From Daejeonella sp. (GTDB taxonomy: Bacteria; Bacteroidota; Bacteroidia; Sphingobacteriales; Sphingobacteriaceae), in contig JAURKO010000092.1 of the NCBI GenBank assembly GCA_030831705.1, forward strand, positions 1-41,250: a stretch of 41,250 bases of DNA, in the 5' to 3' direction. Under the pieces are notes generated by a model. It was not told the DNA's origin, made no database searches, and saw nothing but the letters and a program-made list of their open reading frames with translations. The translations under genes were made by a program, and so were the position numbers. Shown in pieces: positions 24,984 to 32,610 of this stretch (position 1 is its first letter; every line of letters begins with the position of its first letter).

Positions 24984-25010
24984 ACTGGCCCTATAAAGGC
25001 CGGTTTTTTT
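24984..25010 (+). terminator. Rho-independent terminator
   Basis: Stem ACTGGCC/GGCCGGT (24984-24990 with 24998-25004, one G-T pair), 7-base loop CTATAAA, followed directly by a T run to 25010. Ends the 21319-24964 transcription unit. Confidence 0.9.
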
Positions 25011-25048
25011 ATTTCTGGAACTTAAACAATCCCTTATAAACCGGCAGG

Positions 25049-25085
25049 TTCCCTGTGGGTGGCGTTTTCACCGACCAGAGGGGAA
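25049..25085. other. Structured intergenic element between two terminators
   Basis: Nested inverted repeat: outer TTCCCT (25049-25054) with GGGAA (25081-25085, plus a G at 25080) and inner GGTG (25058-25061) with CACC (25069-25072). It sits in the convergent gap between the terminators of the small Cys-rich gene and rplS. No coding potential. It could be another dispersed repeat. Confidence 0.4.
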
Positions 25086-25114
25086 ATTCTGAGCATTTAG
25101 AAAAGCTTGTAAAC

Positions 25115-25145
25115 AAAAAAGCCTCCCGAATATTATTCAGGAGGC
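25115..25145 (-). terminator. Rho-independent terminator of the rplS transcript
   Basis: On the minus strand GCCTCC pairs with GGAGGC (25140-25145 with 25121-25126), extended after a mismatch by four more pairs, and is followed by a T run (A run on the plus strand at 25115-25120). Located 18 bases after the rplS stop. Confidence 0.88.
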
Positions 25146-25162
25146 AATTAACTATACTAAAA

Positions 25163-25510
25163 TTACACTCTTTTAGATTTGATACGAGCAGCTTTACCGG
25201 TTAGTTCACGCAGGTAGAATAATTTTGCTCTACGAACTTTTCCGTGGCTGTTTACGTCAATTTTATCAATATTAGGAGAGTTTACAGGGAAGATACGCTC
25301 TACACCTACTCCATTTGACATTTTACGAACAGTAAAAGTCTCATTTACGCCCACACTATTGCGCTGGATAACAACACCCTGATAGATCTGGATACGTTCT
25401 TTATTTCCTTCGCGAATTTTATAGTGAACACTTACGGTATCACCAGCCTTGAATGCAGGAACTTGCTTTTTAACTGCTGCCTGCTCTTCAACAAATTTTA
25501 CTAAATCCAT
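25163..25510 (-). CDS. rplS: 50S ribosomal protein L19
   Basis: 115 residues, normal length. Recognised by [26 protein letters not shown], the [13 protein letters not shown] segment and the [17 protein letters not shown] end. It lies at the 30S-50S interface. It is the last gene of the translation-related minus-strand group and is 143 bases downstream of trmD, a gap containing a 9-bp hairpin near its start, which could be a leader. Confidence 0.96.
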   Translation of the reverse strand: MDLVKFVEEQAAVKKQVPAFKAGDTVSVHYKIREGNKERIQIYQGVVIQRNSVGVNETFTVRKMSNGVGVERIFPVNSPNIDKIDVNSHGKVRRAKLFYLRELTGKAARIKSKRV

Positions 25511-25528
25511 GATTTTAAGCTATTAATT

Positions 25529-25551
25529 CGATTTTTAGCCCGTAAAAATCG
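25529..25551 (-). promoter_or_regulatory. Hairpin in the rplS 5' region, possible leader structure
   Basis: Perfect 9-bp stem CGATTTTTA (25529-25537) with TAAAAATCG (25543-25551), loop GCCCG, only 18 bases upstream of the rplS ATG. Ribosomal-protein genes often carry autoregulatory leaders; that this is one is inference. A TAATATTG (one mismatch to the -7 element, minus strand) lies shortly upstream, near 25559-25566. Confidence 0.45.
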
Positions 25552-25653
25552 GAGTGCAATATTAGGAAATATTTTTTACTTAAAAAAGTTTGTTTTGATA
25601 TTTTTCCGTTTTTATTTAACTGATTACCACTTTCAAAGAATTAATGGAGCTTA

Positions 25654-26328
25654 TTATTCAAGTAAATCTGGCCTGCGCTTTTTAGTCCGCTCCAGAGCCT
25701 GCTCATGCCTCCATTCGTTAATGGCGGCCTCATGCCCGCTTAGCAGAATATCGGGCACCTTATGCCCCTGCCAGTCGGCCGGACGGGTATAAACCGGTGC
25801 GTCCAGCAACTCTCCTTGAAAAGAATCTGATAAAGCTGATGTTTCATCATTCAAAACACCGGGAAGTAACCTTACAATACTATCCACTAAAACTGCAGCT
25901 GGTAATTCACCACCCGAAAGCACATAATCTCCGATTGAGATTTCCCTTGTTACAAAAATATCCCTGATCCGCTGGTCAATTCCCTTATAATGTCCTGCCA
26001 GAATAATCACATTTTTTTTGTCAGAAAGTTCATTCGCCATACTCTGATTGAGGGTCTTACCATCAGGTGTCATAAAGATGATCTCATCATAGTCGCGCTC
26101 TGATCTCAGTTTTTCAATACAATTCGCAAATGGCTCAATACTCATCACCATTCCGCTGCCACCACCATACTGGTAATCGTCAACCGACTTTTGTTTATGA
26201 TTTGAATAATCCCGAAGATTATGCACATGAATCTCGGCAAGTCCTTTTTTCTGTGCCCTTTGTAAAATAGAATGAGCAAATGGACTTTCAAGCAGGTCGG
26301 GTAATACGGTAATGATATCGAAACGCAT
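25654..26328 (-). CDS. trmD: tRNA (guanine-N1)-methyltransferase
   Basis: 224 residues from the ATG at 26328 ([10 protein letters not shown], the normal family start; a longer upstream frame has no similarity). SPOUT trefoil-knot motifs are present: [20 protein letters not shown] and [15 protein letters not shown], and the C-terminal DNA/tRNA-binding helices ([13 protein letters not shown]). It methylates G37 of tRNAs that read CNN and some other codons, preventing +1 frameshifts. It belongs to the rpsP-rimM-trmD-rplS group but is separated here from rimM by two unrelated genes. Confidence 0.96.
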   Translation of the reverse strand: MRFDIITVLPDLLESPFAHSILQRAQKKGLAEIHVHNLRDYSNHKQKSVDDYQYGGGSGMVMSIEPFANCIEKLRSERDYDEIIFMTPDGKTLNQSMANELSDKKNVIILAGHYKGIDQRIRDIFVTREISIGDYVLSGGELPAAVLVDSIVRLLPGVLNDETSALSDSFQGELLDAPVYTRPADWQGHKVPDILLSGHEAAINEWRHEQALERTKKRRPDLLE

Positions 26329-26455
26329 GGTGTAAAGATAGGAAGGAGATGTGAGATATGAGAAGCAGGATAAAGAAGATAAAACAAGCGACTCAATAAT
26401 ATTTCTGGCCATATCATTTGAAAAATGAACCCAGTCAGGATTTTAATTGGATCAA

Positions 26456-27691
26456 TTATCCCTTTTTCAGCTTATTAATCCAAATCAGCGTACCCGTAAT
26501 TGGCAGACTCGTAGCAATTAAACAGGCCAGAAAATAGATAATCTTGGAGAACTTCCCATAAACATCGCCCACGTGTAAAGCTTTTATGGAGTTTGAAATA
26601 CGTTCATTAAAAGGCTTTTCCGAAAATACTTCAGTTTTAATCAGTGACGATGTATATTGATCCAGATAGATTTTATCTGCCGCAACCGGAGCAAAAAAAC
26701 CTGTTTTTGTTTTGTTAACCAGTACTGCCTCTGAAGAGTCGGCTGGCATAGTGATAGTAAGATCGCCTGTATAATCAAGGACTTTATCAACAGATCTGAT
26801 GTATTCTGTGAATGACACTGATTTTGTTCCATTGATGGAGCTAGTGTCTGATTTCGGCATTTCAGGTTTAGGAGCATCTGCAGGCTGGTAGGTGCCTAAT
26901 GTTTTCCTCAGACCGGTTTTGTACCATTCAAATGACCATTGCGGACCAGTTATGCCCATCATAAACAAAAATATACAGCTGTAGAAACCAAGGCTGTTAT
27001 GAATATCATGATTAACACGTTTCCAGTTTGCATTCCATTTTATTTTTAAACCTTGTTTCCAGTTCCTGATTTTTTGAGGAAACCAGATGATGATACCGGT
27101 TATGACACCCAAAGTAAAAAGTATCGTTGCAGTTCCGCTGATATAGCTACCCAATTTCTTGTTTGGTAATTCTCCGATAAGTGGTTCTTCAATTCTGTCG
27201 AGCAACAACCAGCGATGCAAACTGAACATCATTTGCATAAAATCAAAAACACTGTTCTTATCAGCGCTGCTTCCCAATATTTTTCCGGAATAAGGGTTAA
27301 CCCAATACTGAATTCGTGGAGAAGGTGTGCTTGGTTTTTCACTAGCACTCGGTGCGGTATTTCCTGTAGGTTCTTCTGGCTTACTGACAGTCAGTACATA
27401 ACTTCTTGTAGGATCAGCAGGAATCTTAATACTGATCACCTGTCCACCAGTTTCGCTGCTTACAGTGGAAATCAGTTCATCAGCCGAAAGCCTTTGGGCA
27501 TTGAAAGCCTTTTCCACCTTGTATAGTTCCGGACTAGATAATTCCCTGATCTCCGTATTAAACACATAAATAGTGCCTGTAAGACATATTATAAACACAA
27601 TAATACCACTCGGCAAACCAATCCAAAGGTGGACATCATTCAGAAGTTTGCGCAATTTAGGCCAGGAAGGTTCGGAAGTTTGTGATTTCAT
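26456..27691 (-). CDS. PepSY-associated transmembrane protein
   Basis: 411 residues from the ATG at 27691; a 14-residue upstream extension is less likely. Four membrane helices: LWIGLPSGIIVFIICLTGTIYVF, a second pair near 180-215 and 255-275, and one at the C-terminus. The PepSY_TM fold (PF03929) has periplasmic PepSY domains between helices. Homologues are often linked to siderophore/iron uptake or to flavin/ferric reduction, and none of those genes is nearby, so the role is open. A Pro/Ser-rich linker (about 118-135) is present. It is separated by 127 bases from trmD and 208 from anmK, each with no clear promoter. Confidence 0.83.
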   Translation of the reverse strand: MKSQTSEPSWPKLRKLLNDVHLWIGLPSGIIVFIICLTGTIYVFNTEIRELSSPELYKVEKAFNAQRLSADELISTVSSETGGQVISIKIPADPTRSYVLTVSKPEEPTGNTAPSASEKPSTPSPRIQYWVNPYSGKILGSSADKNSVFDFMQMMFSLHRWLLLDRIEEPLIGELPNKKLGSYISGTATILFTLGVITGIIIWFPQKIRNWKQGLKIKWNANWKRVNHDIHNSLGFYSCIFLFMMGITGPQWSFEWYKTGLRKTLGTYQPADAPKPEMPKSDTSSINGTKSVSFTEYIRSVDKVLDYTGDLTITMPADSSEAVLVNKTKTGFFAPVAADKIYLDQYTSSLIKTEVFSEKPFNERISNSIKALHVGDVYGKFSKIIYFLACLIATSLPITGTLIWINKLKKG

Positions 27692-27899
27692 TAATTTTTG
27701 AATGTGTCGCTTTCTGTAAGTAAAAATTAGCAATGATCATTTGCCTAATTAGAAAATTGATAAATTATTCTTATTTAGACTTGTTCCAGATTGTGACAAA
27801 AGTATAAATTGAATCTGAACTTCAAAAAATTATTTAATCAAATTCGCAATTAAAGAATATCAGAAAACAATTGGCGATGGAGTGTAATTAGCTGAAGAA

Positions 27900-29093
27900 T
27901 TACTTTGGGAAGCTAACCTTCCCCATAGAAATAGAAGGTACCCCTGGATGTTTTCCAAAGTCAGTTTTTCCGCCAGAAACCGCTTCATTGGCGAGCAGAG
28001 CAAACAGAACTGCTTCTTTTGCATCGGGCTCGATTCCCAGGTCGGAAGTGTATTTTAGTTTTTTACCGAGCTGCTCCTCAATCATTCTGGTTAACAAGGG
28101 ATTATGCATTCCGCCTCCGCTGATATAAATTTCATAAGCTCCTTTGCCTTCCACACAAAAAGTAATTGCCTTCACTATCGCTTTGGCAGTAAATGCAGCC
28201 AGTGTGGCCATGATGTCTTCATTTGAAAGCCCATGAAGACCAGCCCCTTGAATAGCATCATTCAAATAAGATAAACTGAAAAGTTCAGGTCCGGTGGTTT
28301 TAAGGTATCCTGCCTTGAAAAAATCATGGTCAAAGAGAGCATCCAATAATGGAATAATCACTTTTCCGGATGATGCGATCGCTGCATCCTGATCAAAATA
28401 TTTACCGGGATAGTGGCCCTGTACAAACTGATCCATCAGGGTATTTCCCGGACCAACATCCGAAGAAAAGAATTCAGTTGAATAAGCTGATGGCAGGAAA
28501 GTGAAATTGGAAATACCTCCGATATTGAGCATGATGCGGTTTTCTGAGGAATTCGAGAATAGCAAATAATCACCATAAACCGATAATGGTGCTCCTTCAC
28601 AGCCTGCCGCCACATGTTTCTGCCTGAAATCACTGATGGTAATAATACCCGTTCTCATCGCTAAATGATCCCCATCTCCAATTTGCAGCGTGGCATTAGC
28701 GTATAAATCTGCTTCCCGCTGTTGCTTTGGGGCATGATAAATCGTCTGCCCATGACTGGCAATGAGGTCAATATCTGCCGGAGAAATATTCCAGTCTTTT
28801 AAACTTTCTATAATAAGTTCGGCATAATAATTACCAATAAAGGCATTTAAAAGGCTTAGTTTTTCAAGGTCAACGGTCCGCTTCGCAAAAACAGATTTAA
28901 GATCCTCCTTAAATGCGGGTGAATAGGCCTTACTTACAAAATGAATGACCTTAACTTGAGTCTCTAAACCACTGCCACTAAACTCGCACAAGGCAATATC
29001 GAGTCCATCGAATGAGGTACCAGACATGAGGCCAATAATTTTTCGGACTTGCTTATTGGAAATTGCGTAAAGAGAGGTAATGTTGGGATTCAT
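27900..29093 (-). CDS. anmK: Anhydro-N-acetylmuramic acid kinase
   Basis: 397 residues. ASKHA-type motifs GLMSGTSFDGLDIALCEF (about 21-38), ASHGQTIYH and NIGGISNFT, and a C-terminal ISGGGMHNPLL. It phosphorylates and opens 1,6-anhydro-MurNAc to MurNAc-6-phosphate in cell-wall recycling. No MurNAc etherase (murQ) is adjacent. It follows rimM by 49 bases on the same strand and may be co-transcribed with rpsP-rimM. Confidence 0.93.
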   Translation of the reverse strand: MNPNITSLYAISNKQVRKIIGLMSGTSFDGLDIALCEFSGSGLETQVKVIHFVSKAYSPAFKEDLKSVFAKRTVDLEKLSLLNAFIGNYYAELIIESLKDWNISPADIDLIASHGQTIYHAPKQQREADLYANATLQIGDGDHLAMRTGIITISDFRQKHVAAGCEGAPLSVYGDYLLFSNSSENRIMLNIGGISNFTFLPSAYSTEFFSSDVGPGNTLMDQFVQGHYPGKYFDQDAAIASSGKVIIPLLDALFDHDFFKAGYLKTTGPELFSLSYLNDAIQGAGLHGLSNEDIMATLAAFTAKAIVKAITFCVEGKGAYEIYISGGGMHNPLLTRMIEEQLGKKLKYTSDLGIEPDAKEAVLFALLANEAVSGGKTDFGKHPGVPSISMGKVSFPK

Positions 29094-29142
29094 AATTCTC
29101 TATAAAAATAGAAAATTAGCGCAAAGGGAAATATTTTAATAT

Positions 29143-29670
29143 TCAGGATTCAAGATAGAGATCAATCAACCCTTCTGGAAGGTCTACTTTAAGAATTCCA
29201 TTTTCCTCATCTATCTCCACAATCAAATCATCGCTCAGTGGAAACATGATTTCCTTAAATTTATACGGAACAACGGCAACAAATTGCTGAGGATACTCAT
29301 GAATTTCAATGATTTCACCCAGTTCTCCGGCGGTTTCATCATGCACAATAAAGCCTTTAAGATCGGTGATCAGAAAATCATCTTCTTCTCTAACCGGTTT
29401 TAATTTATTTGGCAGATATAGTTTTTTACGGACAAGTACTTCTGCCTTTTCAATGGTATCAATATCATCAAAGTAAAAATTACCAGTCTGGTTGTTTTGA
29501 AGCTTGAAAGCAGAAATGAAAAATGGAACTAGTTTGCCATTGATCTCAGCAAAAACAGAGTCTAGCGGTAATTCTGTTGGATCATCATACTCAAAATAGA
29601 TTTGCACCTCACCCTTTAAACCTTTGGTTTTGGTGATATAGCCAATATAAAAACAGTCCTCGATCTTCAT
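29143..29670 (-). CDS. rimM: 16S rRNA processing protein RimM
   Basis: 175 residues. N-terminal RimM beta-barrel (GYITKTKGLKGEVQIYFEYDDPTEL) and a C-terminal PRC-barrel (about 95-170; LKGFIVHDETAGELGEI, LPEGLIDLYL end). It helps to mature the 30S head together with S19. It follows rpsP by 69 bases, across a perfect inverted repeat. Confidence 0.95.
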   Translation of the reverse strand: MKIEDCFYIGYITKTKGLKGEVQIYFEYDDPTELPLDSVFAEINGKLVPFFISAFKLQNNQTGNFYFDDIDTIEKAEVLVRKKLYLPNKLKPVREEDDFLITDLKGFIVHDETAGELGEIIEIHEYPQQFVAVVPYKFKEIMFPLSDDLIVEIDEENGILKVDLPEGLIDLYLES

Positions 29671-29686
29671 TGCCGTAAAACAATAA

Positions 29687-29709
29687 CGTCATTGCAAATT
29701 GCAATGACG
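29687..29709 (-). terminator. Perfect inverted repeat between rpsP and rimM, possible attenuator
   Basis: CGTCATTGCAA (29687-29697), one base, TTGCAATGACG (29699-29709): 11 paired bases. On the minus strand it is followed by TTATTGTTTT, only partly T-rich. It starts 30 bases past the rpsP stop and ends 17 bases before the rimM ATG. It may lower rimM expression relative to rpsP, or stabilise the rpsP 3' end. Confidence 0.5.
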
Positions 29710-29739
29710 CTACATAAATTTTAATTCTAAAAAAGCGAA

Positions 29740-30420
29740 TTATGCTTCTTCTTCAGTTTCAGAAGCTTCTTCAGCTGCTTCAGGAGCAGGAGTTTCAGCA
29801 ACTTCTTCTGCAGCAGCCTCTTCAATTACTTCAGCAATTGGTTCTTCAACTACTTCTTCTGCAACTTCTTCTGCAGCAACCTCAACCACTTCTTCAACTG
29901 ATGCTTCTGCTTCTACTTCCGGAGCATCTTCAGAAACTTCTTCTTCAACTACCTCTGGTGCAGGTGTGTTTTTTGCAACAATTGCAGCAGCAATATCTTC
30001 CTTCTTCTTAGCCTCAGCTGCCAATGCAGCCTTCTTAACTTCATCTTTCGATTTAGTCAGACTTTCTTTCTTACCTTCAATCTTACCTGCTTTGCTTTCT
30101 AACCACTCAGCAAATTTTGCTTCTGCCTGTTCTGCAGTCAATGCGCCTTTTTTAACACCACCTTCAAGATGTTTCTTGTACATTACTCCTTTGTAAGAAA
30201 GGATCGCACGACAAGTATCTGTTGGCTGAGCTCCTTTATTAACCCAATCCAATGCCTTTTCGAAATTAATTTCAATAGTAGCAGGATTTGTGTTTGGATT
30301 GTAAGAACCTAATCTTTCGATGAATTTACCATCTCTTGGAGCACGTGCGTCTGCTACCACTACATGATAAAAAGGTTTTCCCTTTTTACCAAATCTTTGC
30401 AATCTGATTTTAGTTGCCAT
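29740..30420 (-). CDS. rpsP: 30S ribosomal protein S16 with long C-terminal tail
   Basis: 226 residues, against 80-90 in most bacteria. The first 80 or so are the S16 core ([27 protein letters not shown]). Residues about 85-150 are Lys/Ala-rich, and about 150-226 are a low-complexity chain of Glu, Ala and Val ending ETEEEA. Extended S16 tails are found in Bacteroidota. The tail may contact rRNA-binding partners or be disordered; no function is known to me. First gene of the minus group with a promoter-like -7 element upstream. Confidence 0.95.
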   Translation of the reverse strand: MATKIRLQRFGKKGKPFYHVVVADARAPRDGKFIERLGSYNPNTNPATIEINFEKALDWVNKGAQPTDTCRAILSYKGVMYKKHLEGGVKKGALTAEQAEAKFAEWLESKAGKIEGKKESLTKSKDEVKKAALAAEAKKKEDIAAAIVAKNTPAPEVVEEEVSEDAPEVEAEASVEEVVEVAAEEVAEEVVEEPIAEVIEEAAAEEVAETPAPEAAEEASETEEEA

Positions 30421-30472
30421 TTTTCAATATTTATGTATTCAACATATTCCCGGAGTCTATTCTGCGGGGTTG

Positions 30473-30480
30473 CAAAGATA
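30473..30480 (-). promoter_or_regulatory. -7 element of the rpsP group promoter
   Basis: On the minus strand TATCTTTG is an exact TAnnTTTG match, 52 bases before the rpsP start. The expected -33 region is T-rich (TTTT instead of TTTG). Confidence 0.55.
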
Positions 30481-30514
30481 TTAAAAAAATAACATTTAAA
30501 AAATGTAAAACCCC

Positions 30515-30522
30515 TATTTTTG
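30515..30522 (+). promoter_or_regulatory. Exact TAnnTTTG motif four bases before the nucleotidase start
   Basis: TATTTTTG at 30515-30522, followed by AAAC and the ATG at 30527. The match is exact, but no TTTG is seen at the -33 position and such a transcript would be nearly leaderless. Confidence 0.35.
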
Positions 30523-30526
30523 AAAC

Positions 30527-31060
30527 ATGTCTGAAAGAAAACCCCGAATTGCAGTGGATATGGACGAAGTTATTGCCGATCCGCTAACTAAATTTATAAG
30601 TCTTTATAACCGTGATTACGGTGTCCCGCTCGATCTTCAAATACTTCCAGGGAACGAAGTATATCATCATGTTCCTGAACATGCCAAAATGAAATTGTAT
30701 GAATACATCAATGAAAAGGGCTTTTTTCGCGATCTTGCCGTGCTACCCGACAGCATTGAGGTAATGAAACAGCTTCAGGATAAGTATGATGTTTTTATAG
30801 TTTCGGCAGCGATGGAATTCCCAAATTCCCTGCAGGATAAATATGAATGGCTGGCAGAGCATTTTCCCTTTATCGGATGGCAAAATATTATGTTCTGCGG
30901 ACACAAAATTGTGAATGTAGACATCATCATCGACGACCGCATCAAGAATTTTAAAGATTTTGATGGCCGCAAACTATTGTTTTCCTCACCACATAATTTA
31001 TTGTTAACTGAATATGAACGAGTGAATAACTGGAAGGAAGTTGCAGAGAAATTGCTCTAA
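30527..31060 (+). CDS. 5'(3')-deoxyribonucleotidase-like HAD phosphatase
   Basis: 177 residues. The HAD nucleophile motif is AVDMDEVIADP (Asp10 and Asp12), followed by a four-helix cap (EYINEKGFFRDL) and a later DIIIDDRIKNF motif with metal-binding Asp residues near 144-146. This is the NT5C family, which dephosphorylates deoxynucleoside monophosphates. It stands alone, diverging from rpsP by 106 bases. Exact substrate cannot be read from sequence. Confidence 0.85.
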   Translation: MSERKPRIAVDMDEVIADPLTKFISLYNRDYGVPLDLQILPGNEVYHHVPEHAKMKLYEYINEKGFFRDLAVLPDSIEVMKQLQDKYDVFIVSAAMEFPNSLQDKYEWLAEHFPFIGWQNIMFCGHKIVNVDIIIDDRIKNFKDFDGRKLLFSSPHNLLLTEYERVNNWKEVAEKLL

Positions 31061-31206
31061 GGAAATATTAATTATTCGGGTTAGAAAGTTATAGTGGTGT
31101 ATTACATCAGTTTTTCGACGCTAAAGCACCGGACTATTCGGCGATATGACTAAATTAAGGTTCAGTATTTTATTCAATCATAAAAACAGTACGGTTGCTC
31201 AATTGG

Positions 31207-31224
31207 CCCCAGCTTTAGCTGGGG
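31207..31224. repeat. CCCCAGCT palindrome
   Basis: CCCCAGCT (31207-31214), TT, AGCTGGGG (31217-31224): an 8-bp perfect hairpin followed by TTTAAGAATTTG. This form recurs between genes of many Bacteroidota, so it is probably a repeat unit rather than a terminator specific to the nucleotidase gene 146 bases away. Confidence 0.6.
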
Positions 31225-31244
31225 TTTAAGAATTTGTGCGTTTC

Positions 31245-31277
31245 GGGCCTGTCCGAACGGAGTTCATCCGGGCGGGC
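31245..31277 (-). repeat. GCCCGCCC...TTCGGAC element, copy 2 (inverted)
   Basis: Read on the minus strand: GCCCGCCC (31277-31270), then CCGTTCGGAC followed by AGGCCC. It lies 208 bases before copy 3, which runs in the opposite direction. An extra CGGGCT/AGCCCG hairpin overlaps its end (31273-31286). Confidence 0.6.
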
Positions 31278-31485
31278 TTCAGCCCGATGGACAGAACATT
31301 AAATCTTCTAATGTTTTTTAACAAAAGTCTGGTCTTGACCAAGAGTTAATGCACTAGGCTATTCAGCAATCCATGAAACATGAATAGCAGCAGCTTCCCT
31401 GCAATCTAAACGGGATCGAAGCGGCAGCCTTTTGCCCAAATCAAATTTATTTTTTACTCCAAATTTCAATGGCAAAAGCTACAGC

Positions 31486-31514
31486 GCCCGCCCGGCTGAA
31501 GCCATTCGGACGGG
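31486..31514 (+). repeat. GCCCGCCC...TTCGGAC element, copy 3
   Basis: GCCCGCCC (31486-31493), GGCTGAA, GCCATTCGGACGGG (31501-31514). It aligns with copies 1 and 2 over the two GC-rich blocks and differs between them. Confidence 0.6.
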
Positions 31515-31685
31515 AAGAGCCCGACTGAAGAGCCCAACAAGCATAGAACTTGCTTTCCAAATAAATCCTTGAGGCCTACCTCTTAAACACCTTTCAAACT
31601 CCTCCAGATTTTATTTACAAATCTCTTTCAAACTTTTACATGTAACTATTTGTTGCGATATTAGTTCAACTAAAAAAAATTAAAT

Positions 31686-32015
31686 ATGATAGTAGTAACT
31701 ACAAATGAACTCGAAGGAAAACGCATTGTAAAATACATTAGTATTGTAACTGGCGAAGCAATTATTGGTGCAAATATTGTCAAAGATTTCTTTGCTGGAA
31801 TCAGGGATATCGTTGGCGGTAGATCCGGATCATACGAGGATGTAATACGTGAAGCGAAAGATATCGCCTTACGCGAAATGCAGGAACAGGCAGCCCGATT
31901 GGGTGCCAATGCAGTTTTGGGTGTTGACCTAGATTATGAAACCCTGGGAAGTAATGGAAGTATGCTGATGGTTAGCGCCTCTGGAACGGCGGTAGTAGTT
32001 GAGGATAAAATTTAA
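31686..32015 (+). CDS. YbjQ-family protein
   Basis: 109 residues, the usual length. Family landmarks: an N-terminal beta strand, [21 protein letters not shown], and [13 protein letters not shown] with [10 protein letters not shown]. The fold forms pentamers in known structures and was once called a heavy-metal-binding domain; the function is uncertain. It ends close to a long hairpin shared with the convergent gmhA-like gene. Confidence 0.9.
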   Translation: MIVVTTNELEGKRIVKYISIVTGEAIIGANIVKDFFAGIRDIVGGRSGSYEDVIREAKDIALREMQEQAARLGANAVLGVDLDYETLGSNGSMLMVSASGTAVVVEDKI

Positions 32016-32020
32016 TTTTT

Positions 32021-32053
32021 AACCCTGTTAGCTTTTAAAAAGCTGACAGGGTT
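32021..32053. terminator. Convergent hairpin between ybjQ-like gene and gmhA
   Basis: AACCCTGTTAGCTTT (32021-32035) pairs with AAGCTGACAGGGTT region (to 32053), about 15 bp with one G-T pair and a tiny loop. It ends two convergent genes and contains the last codons and stop of gmhA. No clean T run follows on either strand, so the terminator role rests on position and stem strength. Confidence 0.6.
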
Positions 32054-32610
32054 ACTTCTACATAATCGATCAGCGAATGTATCACCTTGATATGAATCTC
32101 CTGTGCCCTGTCGGCATATTCTGAACGGGGAGCACGGATTTCAATATCGCATATACCTGCCATTTTACCACCGTCTTTACCGGTCAAACCAATTACCTTC
32201 ATTCCTTTAATTCGGGCCGCTTCAATCGCTTTTAAAATATTCTCAGAGTTTCCGCTGGTGCTGATAGCAAAGAGTACATCTCCTTCAGAACCAATGGCTT
32301 CAATCATTCGTGAAAAAACAAAGTCATATCCGTAATCATTGGCAACACATGACAAATGGCTAGGATCAGAAATAGCAATAGCAGCATAAGCTGGACGGTC
32401 GTTACGGTACCTTCCCGAAAGTTCCTCAGCAAAATGCATGGCATCACTCATGGATCCACCATTTCCACATGAAATCACCTTGCAACCACTTCTAATTGAA
32501 TTAACAAGAATTTCGCCTGCTTTTTCAATAGCGATGAAATTCTGAGGGTCTGAAATAAAGCTGTCAAGAATGTGCTTTGCTTCAAAAAAATGATTTTTAA
32601 TAGTTTCCAT
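32035..32610 (-). CDS. gmhA: SIS-domain sedoheptulose-7-phosphate isomerase
   Basis: 191 residues. Sugar-isomerase fold with [21 protein letters not shown] and the later [15 protein letters not shown], both classic for GmhA. It makes D-glycero-D-manno-heptose 7-phosphate, the first step to ADP-heptose for lipopolysaccharide core. Its ATG shares one base with the stop of the preceding sugar dehydrogenase gene (TGATG), so translation is likely coupled. No hldE or other heptose gene is adjacent. Confidence 0.9.
   Translation of the reverse strand: METIKNHFFEAKHILDSFISDPQNFIAIEKAGEILVNSIRSGCKVISCGNGGSMSDAMHFAEELSGRYRNDRPAYAAIAISDPSHLSCVANDYGYDFVFSRMIEAIGSEGDVLFAISTSGNSENILKAIEAARIKGMKVIGLTGKDGGKMAGICDIEIRAPRSEYADRAQEIHIKVIHSLIDYVEVTLSAF

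Larger units (their letters stand above)
31061..31685. other. Repeat-rich intergenic region without a recognised gene
   Basis: 625 bases between two plus-strand genes. Contents: a palindrome at 31207-31224, two copies of the GCCCGCCC/TTCGGAC element at 31245-31277 (minus) and 31486-31514 (plus), a 6-bp hairpin at 31273-31286, and a GC-richer decayed segment at 31383-31436. The final 100 bases are AT-rich and should hold the ybjQ promoter. No frame with protein similarity was seen. It looks like a landing zone for short interspersed repeats. Confidence 0.6.

Noticed and set aside
29742-30011. Leu/Gln-rich frame opposite rpsP
   Set aside because: It is the mirror of the Glu/Ala-rich S16 tail; low complexity explains the open frame.
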